Assembly: GCA_028678905.1 (NCBI GenBank)
Contig: JAJRCO010000106.1
Span: 1-26,498 of the forward strand
Length of the DNA: 26,498 nt
Reading direction: 5' to 3'
Source of the DNA: Methanomicrobiales archaeon
GTDB taxonomy: Archaea; Halobacteriota; Methanomicrobia; Methanomicrobiales; JACTUA01
The position numbers and the translations under genes are program-made. Below the pieces are notes generated by a model that was not told where the DNA came from, made no database searches, and worked only from the letters and a program-made list of their open reading frames with translations. This document shows, piece by piece, positions 16,033 to 24,754 of the stretch (position 1 is the first letter of the stretch; the number at the start of each line of letters is the position of its first letter).

Positions 16033-16060
16033 ATCCCGGAAGGCAGCTCTTTCATATAGT

Positions 16061-16825
16061 ATGACTGTAAAATGGGGACATCTCGCTCTTTTTCTTTTGC
16101 TCCTAGTGGGAGTCGGATCGGCTGCGGAGGGAGATCCAGTCCCGCCCGGCTCCTCCCTCTCGCTGGATTATTTTCTGATTTTCGTAGTAGGACTCGTCCT
16201 CCTCAATCTTTTCGTTTTCGGGCTGCGGGGAATTTTTCGCAGGAAAGCACCGGAGCGGAAGCGATCCCGGGGAGTGGTAGCCCTGGGCTCACTGATTGCA
16301 CTCCTGTTTATTGCCTTCGGAAGCCTTTTCTTCATCACTGCTGTACTGGTGATCCTTGCTGCAGGGGCAGGGATGACGGTCTTTGTATGGCTCTCAGACT
16401 ATGTCCTGTACCACACTGGCTCTGTGTCCATGGGGATTTTGGGCATCGGGGTCGCGGGGGTTGCCGCCTTCCTTATCGGTGTGTACGTACTGGTGGCTGT
16501 TCAGGGACCTTCCATGAAAACCAGCATCGGGTCTCCTACAAAAACGGGGCAGCTGTCAGACGAAGACCATGCACATGAAGTGGAGGCATTGAATCCCACT
16601 CTCACCCTTAGGGTCTCCGGCCGGATGGATGGGAAACCGGCGGCCAATGCCCGAGTAATTCTCAAACAAACCAATGGAACGAAGTTCTACACCAAAACCA
16701 CCAATATCGAAGGCGAAGTGACATTTGACAATATCGCCGGGTATTCTTCGGATTATCATGCGTATGTAGATGGCGACGAGGAACGGCAGAAGTTCCGCGT
16801 AGCCCTTAAGAAGTCATCCTCCTGA
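16061..16825 (+). CDS. Membrane protein with C-terminal Ig-like/CNA-B-type domain
   Basis: Protein of 254 residues. Residues 5-22 are a hydrophobic signal-like segment ending near SAA. Transmembrane helices are likely at about 36-56, 72-104 and 122-146. Residues 36-58 are followed by the basic stretch RRKAPERKRSR, which should face the cytoplasm. The C-terminal 80 residues (from about 175) carry NPTLTLRVSGRMDGKPAANARVILKQ and end in a strand-rich segment with the FDNIAGY turn, resembling the carboxypeptidase-regulatory or CNA-B Ig-like fold. Such domains are usually extracellular. I recognise no specific family. It is a single gene between divergent AIM24 and the pirin gene, 157 bases upstream of the latter. 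Confidence 0.75.
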   Translation: MTVKWGHLALFLLLLVGVGSAAEGDPVPPGSSLSLDYFLIFVVGLVLLNLFVFGLRGIFRRKAPERKRSRGVVALGSLIALLFIAFGSLFFITAVLVILAAGAGMTVFVWLSDYVLYHTGSVSMGILGIGVAGVAAFLIGVYVLVAVQGPSMKTSIGSPTKTGQLSDEDHAHEVEALNPTLTLRVSGRMDGKPAANARVILKQTNGTKFYTKTTNIEGEVTFDNIAGYSSDYHAYVDGDEERQKFRVALKKSSS

Positions 16826-16982
16826 TCATCACCCCTTTTCCCTTCATTCAGCGTAAGGCAGCGATTATCGCCAGGAGCAGTGGCGGCTTGGAGGTAGGTT
16901 TGGTCGAGTCCGATCACTGGCTTTTTCCGAACGAACGAAACCATTAACAGGAAAAGAATGGTTAAGGGAACAGCGAATTCCT

Positions 16983-17906
16983 ATGACCGTAAGAATCATC
17001 CATAAGGTGTTCAGAAGTAGTCCCACTATGGAGGGTGCCGGAGTACTGGTACACCGGGCCTTTGGCCTTCCCCACGTCCCCGAGCTGGACCCCTTTCTCC
17101 TGCTCGATGAATTTATGTCCGGTAACCCCGAAGAATATCTCCCCGGCTTTCCTTTTCATCCCCACCGTGGCATAGAGACGGTCACCTATGTGCTTCATGG
17201 AAAGGTGGAGCATCGGGACAGCCTGGGCACTGTCGGAACGATCGGGGAAGGCGACGTTCAGTGGATGACCGCTGGCAGCGGAATCATCCACCAGGAGATG
17301 CCTAAAGGGGATGAATCGGGATTCCTGCAGGGATATCAGCTCTGGGTAAACCTGCCGGCCTCGGACAAAATGATGAATCCCCGATATCGGGGAGTAAAGG
17401 AGGTGGAGATTCCCCGCATCACCAAAGAATCCGGAGCAGTGGTCAGGGTCATCGCGGGTGAAATAAAAGACGTGTGGGGACCGGTCCGGGATATCGTGAC
17501 CAACCCCCTGCTTCTCGATGTCTCCCTACCACCTGAAGTGGAGATCGCTCACCGTATCCCCGTCGGCGCCACGGTTGTTGCCTACGCTGTGGAAGGGAGT
17601 GCCTACTTTGATGAAAAGAGGGGGCCGCATACATACGAGATGCAGGGCGGAAGTGATTATCCGCATGATCGAGACTCACTCATCGGCCCCCGGCACGCGG
17701 TTCTGTACAACGACGGGGATCAGGTAACCATTCAGGCCGGGCCCAAAGGAGCCCGATTCCTCCTCATGGCCGGAAAACCGCTGGATGAGCCCGTGGCTTG
17801 GAGCGGCCCAATCGTAATGAATACCGAGGAAGAGCTCCGCACCGCTTTTGAAGAAATCCGCAACGGGATATTCGTCAAGTACGGAAAAGCGGTCTCTATA
17901 CGGTAA
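16983..17906 (+). CDS. Pirin-family protein
   Basis: Bicupin of 307 residues of the pirin family, which includes quercetin-dioxygenase-like and regulatory proteins. The N-terminal cupin has the metal ligands in FHPHRGIETVTYVL (His59 and His61) and in GSGIIHQEMP (His103 and Glu105), with WMTAGSG between. All four ligands are present, so metal binding is expected. The C-terminal cupin (about 165-290) is the usual degenerate one. The substrate is unknown. The start ATG has only a weak AAGGGA upstream; CCATTAAC near 16941 could be a promoter element. It converges on the aldehyde dehydrogenase gene with 16 bases between the stop codons. Confidence 0.93.
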   Translation: MTVRIIHKVFRSSPTMEGAGVLVHRAFGLPHVPELDPFLLLDEFMSGNPEEYLPGFPFHPHRGIETVTYVLHGKVEHRDSLGTVGTIGEGDVQWMTAGSGIIHQEMPKGDESGFLQGYQLWVNLPASDKMMNPRYRGVKEVEIPRITKESGAVVRVIAGEIKDVWGPVRDIVTNPLLLDVSLPPEVEIAHRIPVGATVVAYAVEGSAYFDEKRGPHTYEMQGGSDYPHDRDSLIGPRHAVLYNDGDQVTIQAGPKGARFLLMAGKPLDEPVAWSGPIVMNTEEELRTAFEEIRNGIFVKYGKAVSIR

Positions 17907-17922
17907 GTTAGAAAGTCTGTTT

Positions 17923-19353
17923 TCAGTCCGCCACAAAGAACGACTTGGTCCGGGTATAGTGCCGGATGGCCTGTACACCGTTTTCTCTCCCCAGCCCGCT
18001 CTCTTTGACTCCTCCGAAAGGAACCTCGGGAGGTACGGTGAGGTGCCGGTTCACCCAGACAACTCCTGCATCGACGCGCCGAAACACGGACCGCGCGATG
18101 GTGAGATTCTGGGTCCATATCGAGGCGCCCAACCCAAACTTGCTGTGATTTGCCATGCCGATCACCTCGTCCAGGGTTGAGAACGTGCGAACGGGAAGCA
18201 CTGGACCGAACATCTCTTCGGTGAACAGCAAAGAATCCTCTGCAACATCCGAGATTAGAGTCGGTTGGTAGAAAAATCCCTGCTCAAATTCGCTTCCCTG
18301 AGGCACTTCCCCGCCTACAAGGATCTTTCCCTCCCCCCCCTCGATCACCTGCTGCACCTGCCGCACCGTCTTCTCGCGGCCTGTGGCAGTGTGAAGAGGT
18401 CCCATCTCCACCTGTGGATCGAGCCCGTTTCCCACAATCAACGCTTGAATGCGTGGGACCAACGCCTGGAGAAACTGGCTTGCGATCTCTTCATGAAGAT
18501 AGAGCCTCTTCACCGCATTACAGGTCTGTCCAGCATTGTAGAACCTCCCCCGGACCGCACCAGCCACCGCCGCCTCGAGATCCGCGTCCTTCCAGACGAT
18601 CATAGGGTCCGATCCACCCAGTTCGAGGACAATCTCTTTTTTAATCTCCCGGGAGAGGGCGAGCACCTGGGCACCCGTCTCTGTGCTTCCGGTGAAGGAT
18701 AGTTTCTGGATTTTTGGATGCCGTACCAGAGGAGAACCCACCTCCTCCCCGCCCCCGGTTACCACGTTCAGCACTCCTGAGGGGATGCCCGCCTCCTCCA
18801 GTAACCGGGCGAGATGAAGGCTCGTAAGGGGGGCAGTGGATGAGGGCTTCATCACCATAGTGTTGCCCGCCAGCAGGGCCGGTGCGATCTTCCAGCCCAT
18901 CACGATGGCGGGCATATTCCAGGGGATGATCGCCCCGCACACTCCCAGCGGTTGGTAATGCACCACACATTCTCCGCTTTTCCCGAGGGATATGAAGTCC
19001 CCCTGAAGCGAGGCCGAGATCCCCCCGTAGAACTCCAGAATATTGGCAAAACCACGAAGTTCATCGATGGCTTCGCGGAGGGGTTTTCCCTGCTCCCGCG
19101 TGAGCAGGGGGGCAAGGGAGGAGTGGATCTCCCGCACCAACCCTGCGGCGCGGAACAGGATCTTTCCCCTCTCCCGGGCCGGAGTCTCCCGCCAGCCTTC
19201 GAAGGCGGTCTCTGCCGTATCGACGGCCCACTGTACGTCCTCCTCGGTTCCGGCCGGCACCCAGTCCACCTCTTCTCGTGTCGCTGGATTGGTGATTCTG
19301 ATCCATCGATCGTCTGAAGAAGCGGACTCGAGCCCTCCGATTCGCATCTGCAT
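17923..19353 (-). CDS. NAD(P)-dependent aldehyde dehydrogenase
   Basis: Aldehyde dehydrogenase of 476 residues, the size usual for the superfamily. Catalytic elements are Asn146 in IIPWNMPA, Glu244 in LELGGSDPMI and the nucleophile Cys278 in NAGQTCNA. The cofactor loop is FTGSTETG. The C-terminal VPFGGVKESGLGRENG is the usual oligomerisation and substrate-end signature. It looks closest to the succinate-semialdehyde/medium-chain dehydrogenase group, but the substrate cannot be fixed. The ATG at 19353 (next one at 19347) gives the normal N-terminus before TNPATREEV; the frame stays open to 19476 but that extension is not family-like. No Shine-Dalgarno sequence is seen. Confidence 0.93.
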   Translation of the reverse strand: MQMRIGGLESASSDDRWIRITNPATREEVDWVPAGTEEDVQWAVDTAETAFEGWRETPARERGKILFRAAGLVREIHSSLAPLLTREQGKPLREAIDELRGFANILEFYGGISASLQGDFISLGKSGECVVHYQPLGVCGAIIPWNMPAIVMGWKIAPALLAGNTMVMKPSSTAPLTSLHLARLLEEAGIPSGVLNVVTGGGEEVGSPLVRHPKIQKLSFTGSTETGAQVLALSREIKKEIVLELGGSDPMIVWKDADLEAAVAGAVRGRFYNAGQTCNAVKRLYLHEEIASQFLQALVPRIQALIVGNGLDPQVEMGPLHTATGREKTVRQVQQVIEGGEGKILVGGEVPQGSEFEQGFFYQPTLISDVAEDSLLFTEEMFGPVLPVRTFSTLDEVIGMANHSKFGLGASIWTQNLTIARSVFRRVDAGVVWVNRHLTVPPEVPFGGVKESGLGRENGVQAIRHYTRTKSFFVAD

Positions 19354-19530
19354 GCTAGTACAAAAGACGGAACAAGATGATGAATGTTGTACGATGACAG
19401 AACGTGTCGGAAAGGTTCTGTTTTTTTCCGTTACCACTCTCTTTGGAAAACGTTCAATAGCCTGTATTTGCTTCAAAAAAGTACCGTAAGGGTTATTCTC
19501 CGGTCATCCCTAAAGACCTTGGAGAATCAC

Positions 19531-20592
19531 ATGATCGCTGTCCGGTTTTACCGGATTTATGATATTGGCAAAGAACTTGATCTAACTTGGCTGGAACGCG
19601 AACTCGCCCAGAGGTTCGTTACCACTCGCACCCGTTTCCAGCGGGTCCAGCCTAAGTCCATCGCCATCGAAGAGCCTCCGCTTTTGATCCGTCTGGATCC
19701 ACTCCGGATCGAGCGGGATGGAAAATCCTTTGATTTCCAGGTGTTTGCCCGCATATACGACATTGGGGTGATCAGCCTGTGCCTTGTCTGCGAAAAAGCG
19801 GAAGCCGACTACCAGGTCCTGGAAGAGACGGCGATCCTCTTCTCCGAACAGAAAGGTCTCACCGAATATTTCCTTCGGTATCTCAATCACCTCACCGAAC
19901 TGGTGAAACCGCACATCAGAAACTTCGCGATTGAGCCGGAGTTTTACGAGGATTACACCATCTACCTGTCCGATAAAAAGGACGAATCGTTCGATCCGGT
20001 ACTGCTCCTCATCGGAGAACGAGTCTCCCTTTCCGCCCAGATGCGGGAAGAGATCACCAGGAACTCGCTCAGCTACACCACGGCCGATCTTGCGATCCTT
20101 TCCTGGGATTCTGCACTCCTCTGCGGCCCGGAAACTCCCACCGATCTCATCGATCTGATCGAGTATTCTAATGTGCAGGTCTTTGAACTACGCTACTATG
20201 ATCGCGAGCTCACCCACCAGATGGAAAAGATGTATGATGATATCGAACACGCCGAGCGGATGTGGCGCTTGGGGCGGGTGCGCCGGTATAAGGCGATCAT
20301 GACCGATCTCATGGCAACCTATGCCGAGATCTCAGAAGTCATTGAAAAAGTGGACAACCTGATCAAGGTAACGGAGGACGTATACTACGCACGCGTGTAT
20401 GCCACGGCGCTCAAGGTGCTGCGTAGCCGCCAGTGGAGCGAGAGCGTGAGCCGGAAGATCGAAGTTTTCCAGGAGAACTATTCTATGCTTTCTGCTGAAG
20501 TACGGATCCAGCATTCCAACTTCCTCGAATGGGTGGTTATCGTCCTGATTGCCCTGGAATTTGGTTTTTTCATCTGGGAAAGCCTCCATTAA
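19531..20592 (+). CDS. RMD1/YagE (DUF155) family protein
   Basis: Protein of 353 residues. The N-terminal half has short strands and acidic segments such as FYRIYDIGKELDL. The centre has long amphipathic helices, including MEKMYDDIEHAERMWRLGRV and a coiled-coil-like SEVIEKVDNLIKVTEDVYYARVYATALKVLR. The C-terminus is a single transmembrane helix in FLEWVVIVLIALEFGFF, the hallmark ending of the DUF155 family, which includes yeast RMD1 and RMND1. Mitochondrial members support translation; the archaeal role is not known. The ATG at 19531 has GGAG upstream (CTTGGAGAATCAC). The frame is open from 19384 but the extra 49 residues are basic and not family-like. Confidence 0.85.
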   Translation: MIAVRFYRIYDIGKELDLTWLERELAQRFVTTRTRFQRVQPKSIAIEEPPLLIRLDPLRIERDGKSFDFQVFARIYDIGVISLCLVCEKAEADYQVLEETAILFSEQKGLTEYFLRYLNHLTELVKPHIRNFAIEPEFYEDYTIYLSDKKDESFDPVLLLIGERVSLSAQMREEITRNSLSYTTADLAILSWDSALLCGPETPTDLIDLIEYSNVQVFELRYYDRELTHQMEKMYDDIEHAERMWRLGRVRRYKAIMTDLMATYAEISEVIEKVDNLIKVTEDVYYARVYATALKVLRSRQWSESVSRKIEVFQENYSMLSAEVRIQHSNFLEWVVIVLIALEFGFFIWESLH

Positions 20593-20619
20593 GCGGGACT
20601 CGCCCTCAAATAGCGCTTC

Positions 20620-20641
20620 TTGTTGACTCTCTAACCAACAA
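20620..20641 (-). terminator. Weak hairpin between DUF155 and aIF-1A genes
   Basis: TTGTTG (20620-20625) pairs with CAACAA (20636-20641). A-rich sequence on the plus strand at 20641-20660 gives T-rich RNA for the leftward aIF-1A transcript. Confidence 0.3.
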
Positions 20642-20669
20642 AAATGAGTAAAGAAAAAGAAAGAATATT

Positions 20670-21017
20670 CTACAGATAGCGGTTTCTGCGTAGCCAATCC
20701 ACCTGGGGGGGCAGGTAGCGGTAGATTATATCGCATTTATCGTCCTGGAAGCTCCAGGGGGTTACGATCAAGGTGTCTCCCTCCCGGATCCAGACCCGTT
20801 TCTTGATCTTACCCTTGATTCTTCCCATGCGGGTAACCCCGTCAGCACACCGCACACGGATGTGATTCGCACCCATCATCAGCTCTGCCATCGCAAACTG
20901 CTCACGGTTCCTTCGTTTGGGCAGACGTACACGAAGGGTCGGGGTGCTTTCGTTTAGTCCTTCTACTTCAAACTCGTTCTTATCTTCTCGATGATTTCTA
21001 ATTGAAACAACTCCCAA
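20670..21017 (-). CDS. eif1A: Translation initiation factor aIF-1A
   Basis: Archaeal/eukaryal-type initiation factor 1A, 115 residues. It binds the small ribosomal subunit near the A site and stabilises initiation complexes. The S1-like OB domain spans about 40-105: FAMAELMMGANHIRVRCADG then TRMGRIKGKIKKRVWIREGD and ILIVTPW-like LIVTPWSFQDDKCDIIYRY. The protein is diagnostic for an archaeon. No ATG lies upstream of the OB domain in frame. The only plausible start is a TTG at 21015-21017, which gives MGVVSIRNHRED. A TATA-like TACTTTAATG (minus, about 21043-21052) would place transcription start next to that TTG. The start is therefore uncertain; the gene is not. Confidence 0.95.
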   Translation of the reverse strand: MGVVSIRNHREDKNEFEVEGLNESTPTLRVRLPKRRNREQFAMAELMMGANHIRVRCADGVTRMGRIKGKIKKRVWIREGDTLIVTPWSFQDDKCDIIYRYLPPQVDWLRRNRYL

Positions 21018-21272
21018 GGGTTATAATAATGCCGGGTGAAAGCATTAAAGTATCGCCTGTACACTAAAAGGAACAGAGTATGGATGAATTTTCTCCATGG
21101 AAATTAGAAAAAGGGATTGTCAATTCTCTGAAAGGTTGTGTCGTCCATTTCGTCCTCGAGGGATCCGTCTAAAACTCCCGAAAACTGGACCGTCTCTATC
21201 CCCTTTTTATGGTTGTTTGAATCCGTAAGATCGATCTATCTGGAGAAAAGTGTATCTGGTGGATTATCTCCA

Positions 21273-23279
21273 CTATGCCGGAGCGGGGACGGTGAAGTAG
21301 AACGTCGAACCTTTATCGGTATCGGACTCCACCCAGATCTCGCCGCCATGGCGCTCGATGATCTTTTTCACGATGGCAAGTCCAACTCCCGTACCCGGGT
21401 ACTTTTCCCGGGTATGCAACCGCTGGAAGATCTCAAAAATCCGCTGGTAGTAGGCAGAGTCGATTCCGATTCCGTTGTCCCTGACTGCAAACTTCCACAT
21501 CTTACCGGTTTTTTCGGCAGAAATACGGATGCGTGGCGGAGTGCTCTCCCTGTGGAATTTGATCGCGTTTCCGACCAGGTTCTGGAAAACTAGGTAGAGC
21601 TGGGAAGGATCGGCAAGCACGGTGGGGAGGGGTCCGGTCACGATCACCGCATCGCTATCCTGTATCTGAGACTGTAGATTCTGGGTCACCTTCTCCACAA
21701 TAGGCTCGCACTCCACCGGCATAAATGCCTGTCCCCGGGTATTGACTCTTGAATACTCCAGGAGATCCTGAACCAGGATCTGCATCCTCTTACCGCCCTC
21801 CACGATGTAACCGAGATACTCGTCTGCATCGGTGCTAAGCTTGTCCTTATACCGTCGCGAGAGAAGCTGGGAGAAACTAACCACGTTCCGAAGGGGTTCC
21901 TGAAGATCATGGGAGGCGATATATGCAAATCTTTCCAGGTCCTCGTTGCTCCGTTTGAGGCTTTCTGTGTATTCTTTCAACGCCTCTTCCGCCCGCTTGC
22001 GTTCAGTGATATCATTGAACATGACCACAAACTGGCGGTGAACCGGGGAATAGGCGAACACGCTGTAGTACTTACCCAGTGTCGCGGAATAATTCTCTAA
22101 ATGATCCGGCCTCCCGGTCAGGGCGACCGCCCCCAACCTGTCGATCCAGAATTGTTCTGTTCCTGGCAGGACTTCGCTGACAAGCTTTCCGATGGTATCG
22201 TTCCGTTTCAGCCCGGTCAGCTGTTCGAAAGCGGGGTTGATCTCCAGGAAGCGGTAATCTTTGGGAACCCCCTGATCGTCACATACGATCTCGTGCACCG
22301 CAAATCCTTCGGTCATCCTTTCAAACAGATTTCGGTAGTTTCCCTCGCTCTTTCGGAGGTCCTGCTGGACCTGGATAAGTTCCTCTACGTTCTGGCGCAG
22401 CTCCTCCTGTGTCGCAACGAGTTCCTCGTTGAGCTCGTTGAGTTCGTCATTCTGCTGTATCAGGTTCTGTTTGCTCTCCCTGAGCTGTGCATTTGCCTGT
22501 ACCAGCTGCTCTTCCGCCTCCTTACGGCCGGTGATCTCCTTCTCCAGGTCTGATTTGGTAGCGATGACCTGTCTCAAATCGGAGGTCATCCGGTTGAACG
22601 AACGGGCGAGTTCGCTGATCTCGTCGTCACCTTTCTGCTCTATCGCATATTCAAGGTTCCCGGAACCGATAATCCGTGATCCTTCCTGAAGTCTGGAGAT
22701 GGATGTCAGGGTCCGCCGATAGAACAGAACATAACTAGAGAGAAGGAAGGCGACAAAGGCCCCCACGAGTGCAAAAATAAGCAGGGTTCGCGTCTCCCGG
22801 AGACCATCTGTCTGGAAGCGGAGTAGGCTGGCAAGCCTTCCTGCATCAAAGACCATCCCCTGGTTCTGGACGGCCATCCTGCTCCAGGAGAGCTGGACAA
22901 AACTGAATCCTGTTCCTTCAGACTGGTGCGGACTCGATACGATGTCATCGAACACCGCTTTGGTGTTACCTAGGTTCGTCCTGAGGTTCCCCACGATTGC
23001 CTGTTGCTCCGTTGTGTCTACAGAGAGACTCTCGATGTGACCGGTAATGGAGGTGAACTTCGCGTTCCACCGATCTTCCTGCTGAGGTTCCCGGTAGAGA
23101 ATATAATCATTTGAGAGGTAGCCGAGCTCTCCCACTTCGAGGGCAATCTCGTTGGCAATCGTCTCCTGATCGATGAGCCTCTCCACCTTCTGGTTGGTAG
23201 CGACAACGAGGCCCGATACTACGAGGAGAAGAAGCGCAAAGATGATCGTACCAGCAACTACCTGGGTCCTGATTTTCAT
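21273..23279 (-). CDS. Membrane sensor histidine kinase with HAMP and PAS domains
   Basis: Kinase of 668 residues. Transmembrane helices at about 7-27 and 165-187 enclose a predicted extracellular helical sensor region (28-164). A HAMP domain follows (about 186-240), then a long coiled coil rich in Glu/Gln (240-312), a PAS domain (about 313-425), a HisKA domain with phospho-acceptor His457 in ASHDLQEPLR, and a HATPase_c domain with N box QNLVGNAIKF, G1 DNGIGI (601-606) and G2 GTGVGLAI (629-636). It should autophosphorylate in response to an outside signal. No response regulator is in the window. A TATA box lies at 23348-23357 and GGAGG precedes the ATG. It is downstream of the binding-protein gene and its remnant on the same strand. 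Confidence 0.95.
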   Translation of the reverse strand: MKIRTQVVAGTIIFALLLLVVSGLVVATNQKVERLIDQETIANEIALEVGELGYLSNDYILYREPQQEDRWNAKFTSITGHIESLSVDTTEQQAIVGNLRTNLGNTKAVFDDIVSSPHQSEGTGFSFVQLSWSRMAVQNQGMVFDAGRLASLLRFQTDGLRETRTLLIFALVGAFVAFLLSSYVLFYRRTLTSISRLQEGSRIIGSGNLEYAIEQKGDDEISELARSFNRMTSDLRQVIATKSDLEKEITGRKEAEEQLVQANAQLRESKQNLIQQNDELNELNEELVATQEELRQNVEELIQVQQDLRKSEGNYRNLFERMTEGFAVHEIVCDDQGVPKDYRFLEINPAFEQLTGLKRNDTIGKLVSEVLPGTEQFWIDRLGAVALTGRPDHLENYSATLGKYYSVFAYSPVHRQFVVMFNDITERKRAEEALKEYTESLKRSNEDLERFAYIASHDLQEPLRNVVSFSQLLSRRYKDKLSTDADEYLGYIVEGGKRMQILVQDLLEYSRVNTRGQAFMPVECEPIVEKVTQNLQSQIQDSDAVIVTGPLPTVLADPSQLYLVFQNLVGNAIKFHRESTPPRIRISAEKTGKMWKFAVRDNGIGIDSAYYQRIFEIFQRLHTREKYPGTGVGLAIVKKIIERHGGEIWVESDTDKGSTFYFTVPAPA

Positions 23280-23347
23280 GCTCCTCCTCGCTTCATTCCA
23301 TAATCTCGAATTCGATGGCCGGTTATTATGTCTTTGACCTTCATGGA

Positions 23348-23357
23348 GATATAAATC
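23348..23357 (-). promoter_or_regulatory. TATA box for the histidine kinase gene
   Basis: Minus-strand GATTTATATC is centred about 73 bases before the kinase ATG, predicting a leader of about 47 bases. It lies downstream of the binding-protein remnant, so the kinase can be transcribed on its own. Confidence 0.5.
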
Positions 23358-23407
23358 CTAGCGAAATACCGAACTCTAGGGCATATGATGATTTCGTACA
23401 GGGGTTT

Positions 23408-23639
23408 TCACCAGATGTTCACCACATCAGGTCGCACTTTCAGTAGTCCCAAGGTTAAAATGGTCCTTTAAAAATCCGGTAGAATCTTTCCATCGTTCTA
23501 TGGTTTACAATCATCCATCTTCCTCATCGTTCATGGCTACAATCAGAGACTGATCAAGCGACCGTATAAACTGAAGGATGAAGAAAAACGCTCCGGTTCC
23601 TGTCAGGGCAAGGATCGAGATGGCGGAAAATCTGTTCAT
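23408..23639 (-). pseudogene. Collapsed second copy of the substrate-binding-protein gene
   Basis: An ATG at 23639, seven bases after the stop of the intact binding-protein gene, opens a 42-codon frame. Its first part (ISILALTGTG) matches the anchor of the intact protein (ITFLALTGLG). Its second part (SLDQSLIVAMNDE) matches intact residues 288-300 (TLDQSLVLAMEDE). About 250 residues between are missing. After the TGA at 23511-23513 the match goes on in other frames: RWMIVN against RWMIKN, and GLLKVRPDVVNI against GLDAVKPGSVNI, ending in a stop at 23408-23410 that corresponds to the intact protein's stop. This is a tandem duplicate that lost its middle and then its frame. The 42-residue frame could still be translated as a tiny membrane peptide. 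Confidence 0.8.
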
Positions 23640-23646
23640 AGACCAT

Positions 23647-24666
23647 TCACCGAATGATGTTCACCGAACCGGGTTTAACAGCATCCAGGCCATCCGAGTA
23701 GATATACCTCTGGAAGTCCGGCACCATTGTCGCATTAGTGAGATTGTTTTTGATCATCCACCGAGCTTCGTCCTCCATGGCGAGGACGAGCGACTGGTCG
23801 AGGGTGAGAGAGAACTGGTTCTGCTGCCACACCGTGTCCAGGTAGGAGGCATTGAGGTCCAATTTTTTCTGCAAAATGGATCGTGAATCGGCAGGATGCA
23901 TCTTGAGATATTCTTCAGCCTCCGTGATGGATCTCAGGAACCGTATCGCGAGTTCCGGGTGAGCAGTTATCCATGCATCGCTCGTTGCTATTAATGCGAA
24001 CAGGGGCTGGCTGCTCTGCACGGACCATATCACGGCGTTAGCTCCCAAACGGTCCCTGGCGACATCTGCATACGGCTGGGCGGTCGATATCGCATCGATG
24101 TCTCCGTCTGCGACAGCATTCACCCATTCTGTCGGGGTTTTAACGTCAACGAGGCTAATGTCGTTCATCGACATGCCGTGCAAGGTTAGAAATCTCCCGA
24201 GATGGAATTCCGCTATCGTTCCAATCGTCGTTCCGACTCGTTTACCTTTGAGATCAGATGCGTCTTCGATTCCTCTATCCCTCCTCGCGATGAGATAGGT
24301 AAAATAACCCTTGTCGATGACGCCTATCGTTCGGATTTTTTCCCCCTGGAATGCTTTCCGAACGAGAGGGAACTCGGTAACACCAACCGCGATATCCGCC
24401 TCCCCAAGTACCACTCCGTCCAGTGATGCGGCTCCGGAATCATACTTACGAAGGGTGATGTTGAGGCCATTACGACTGAAGAAATGTTCTTCCTCTGCAA
24501 TCCAGAAAAGGGCTGTCGACTCAAAGGGAGAATACGCCACCACGATCGAATCCATACTTTCCGAGTTGGTGTTTCCTTCGTGAAATTGTGACCACGCCCA
24601 TAAACCGAGCCCGGTTAGAGCCAGGAATGTAATAACGGTCACTGCGATCGTTGTTTTGTTCATCAT
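23647..24666 (-). CDS. ABC-type substrate-binding protein (NMT1/SsuA-like), membrane-anchored
   Basis: Protein of 339 residues of the NMT1/THI5/SsuA-like group that binds nitrate, sulfonates, thiamine precursors or similar small ligands. Residues 7-26 are an uncleaved-looking hydrophobic anchor; there is no lipobox cysteine. The binding fold begins IVVAYSPFESTALFWIAEEEH, with the two-lobe signatures GEADIAVGV (88-96) and DLKGKRVGTTIGTIAEFHLG (138-157). No permease or ATPase gene is in the window. Directly downstream on the same strand are a decayed copy of itself and a membrane histidine kinase, so a role in ligand sensing is possible. GGAGAG precedes the ATG at 24666 and a TATA-like CCTTAAAATT lies at 24691-24700. 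The ligand is unknown. Confidence 0.88.
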   Translation of the reverse strand: MMNKTTIAVTVITFLALTGLGLWAWSQFHEGNTNSESMDSIVVAYSPFESTALFWIAEEEHFFSRNGLNITLRKYDSGAASLDGVVLGEADIAVGVTEFPLVRKAFQGEKIRTIGVIDKGYFTYLIARRDRGIEDASDLKGKRVGTTIGTIAEFHLGRFLTLHGMSMNDISLVDVKTPTEWVNAVADGDIDAISTAQPYADVARDRLGANAVIWSVQSSQPLFALIATSDAWITAHPELAIRFLRSITEAEEYLKMHPADSRSILQKKLDLNASYLDTVWQQNQFSLTLDQSLVLAMEDEARWMIKNNLTNATMVPDFQRYIYSDGLDAVKPGSVNIIR

Positions 24667-24690
24667 TACTCTCCTGGCCTTGATTGATTG

Positions 24691-24700
24691 AATTTTAAGG
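24691..24700 (-). promoter_or_regulatory. TATA-like box for the substrate-binding-protein gene
   Basis: Minus-strand CCTTAAAATT lies 25-34 bases upstream of the ATG at 24666. The Shine-Dalgarno GGAGAG lies between them, so transcription would have to start close to it; the exact element is uncertain. Confidence 0.4.
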
Positions 24701-24713
24701 AATGCGATGCGAG

Positions 24714-24754
24714 ATTAATGATCCTTCAACAGGTCGAATTCAGAATTAATGATC
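24714..24754. repeat. Two direct copies of ATTAATGATC, possible operator
   Basis: ATTAATGATC occurs exactly at 24714-24723 and again at 24745-24754, a start-to-start distance of 31 bp (about three helical turns). The second copy is extended into an imperfect dyad, ATTAATGATCGTTAAT (24745-24760). Both lie just upstream of the TATA-like box of the leftward binding-protein gene. Confidence 0.5.

Noticed and set aside
21080..21172. 30-codon plus-strand frame divergent from aIF-1A
   Set aside because: A TATA-like element lies at a fitting distance, but the peptide is too short and featureless to support without expression or conservation.
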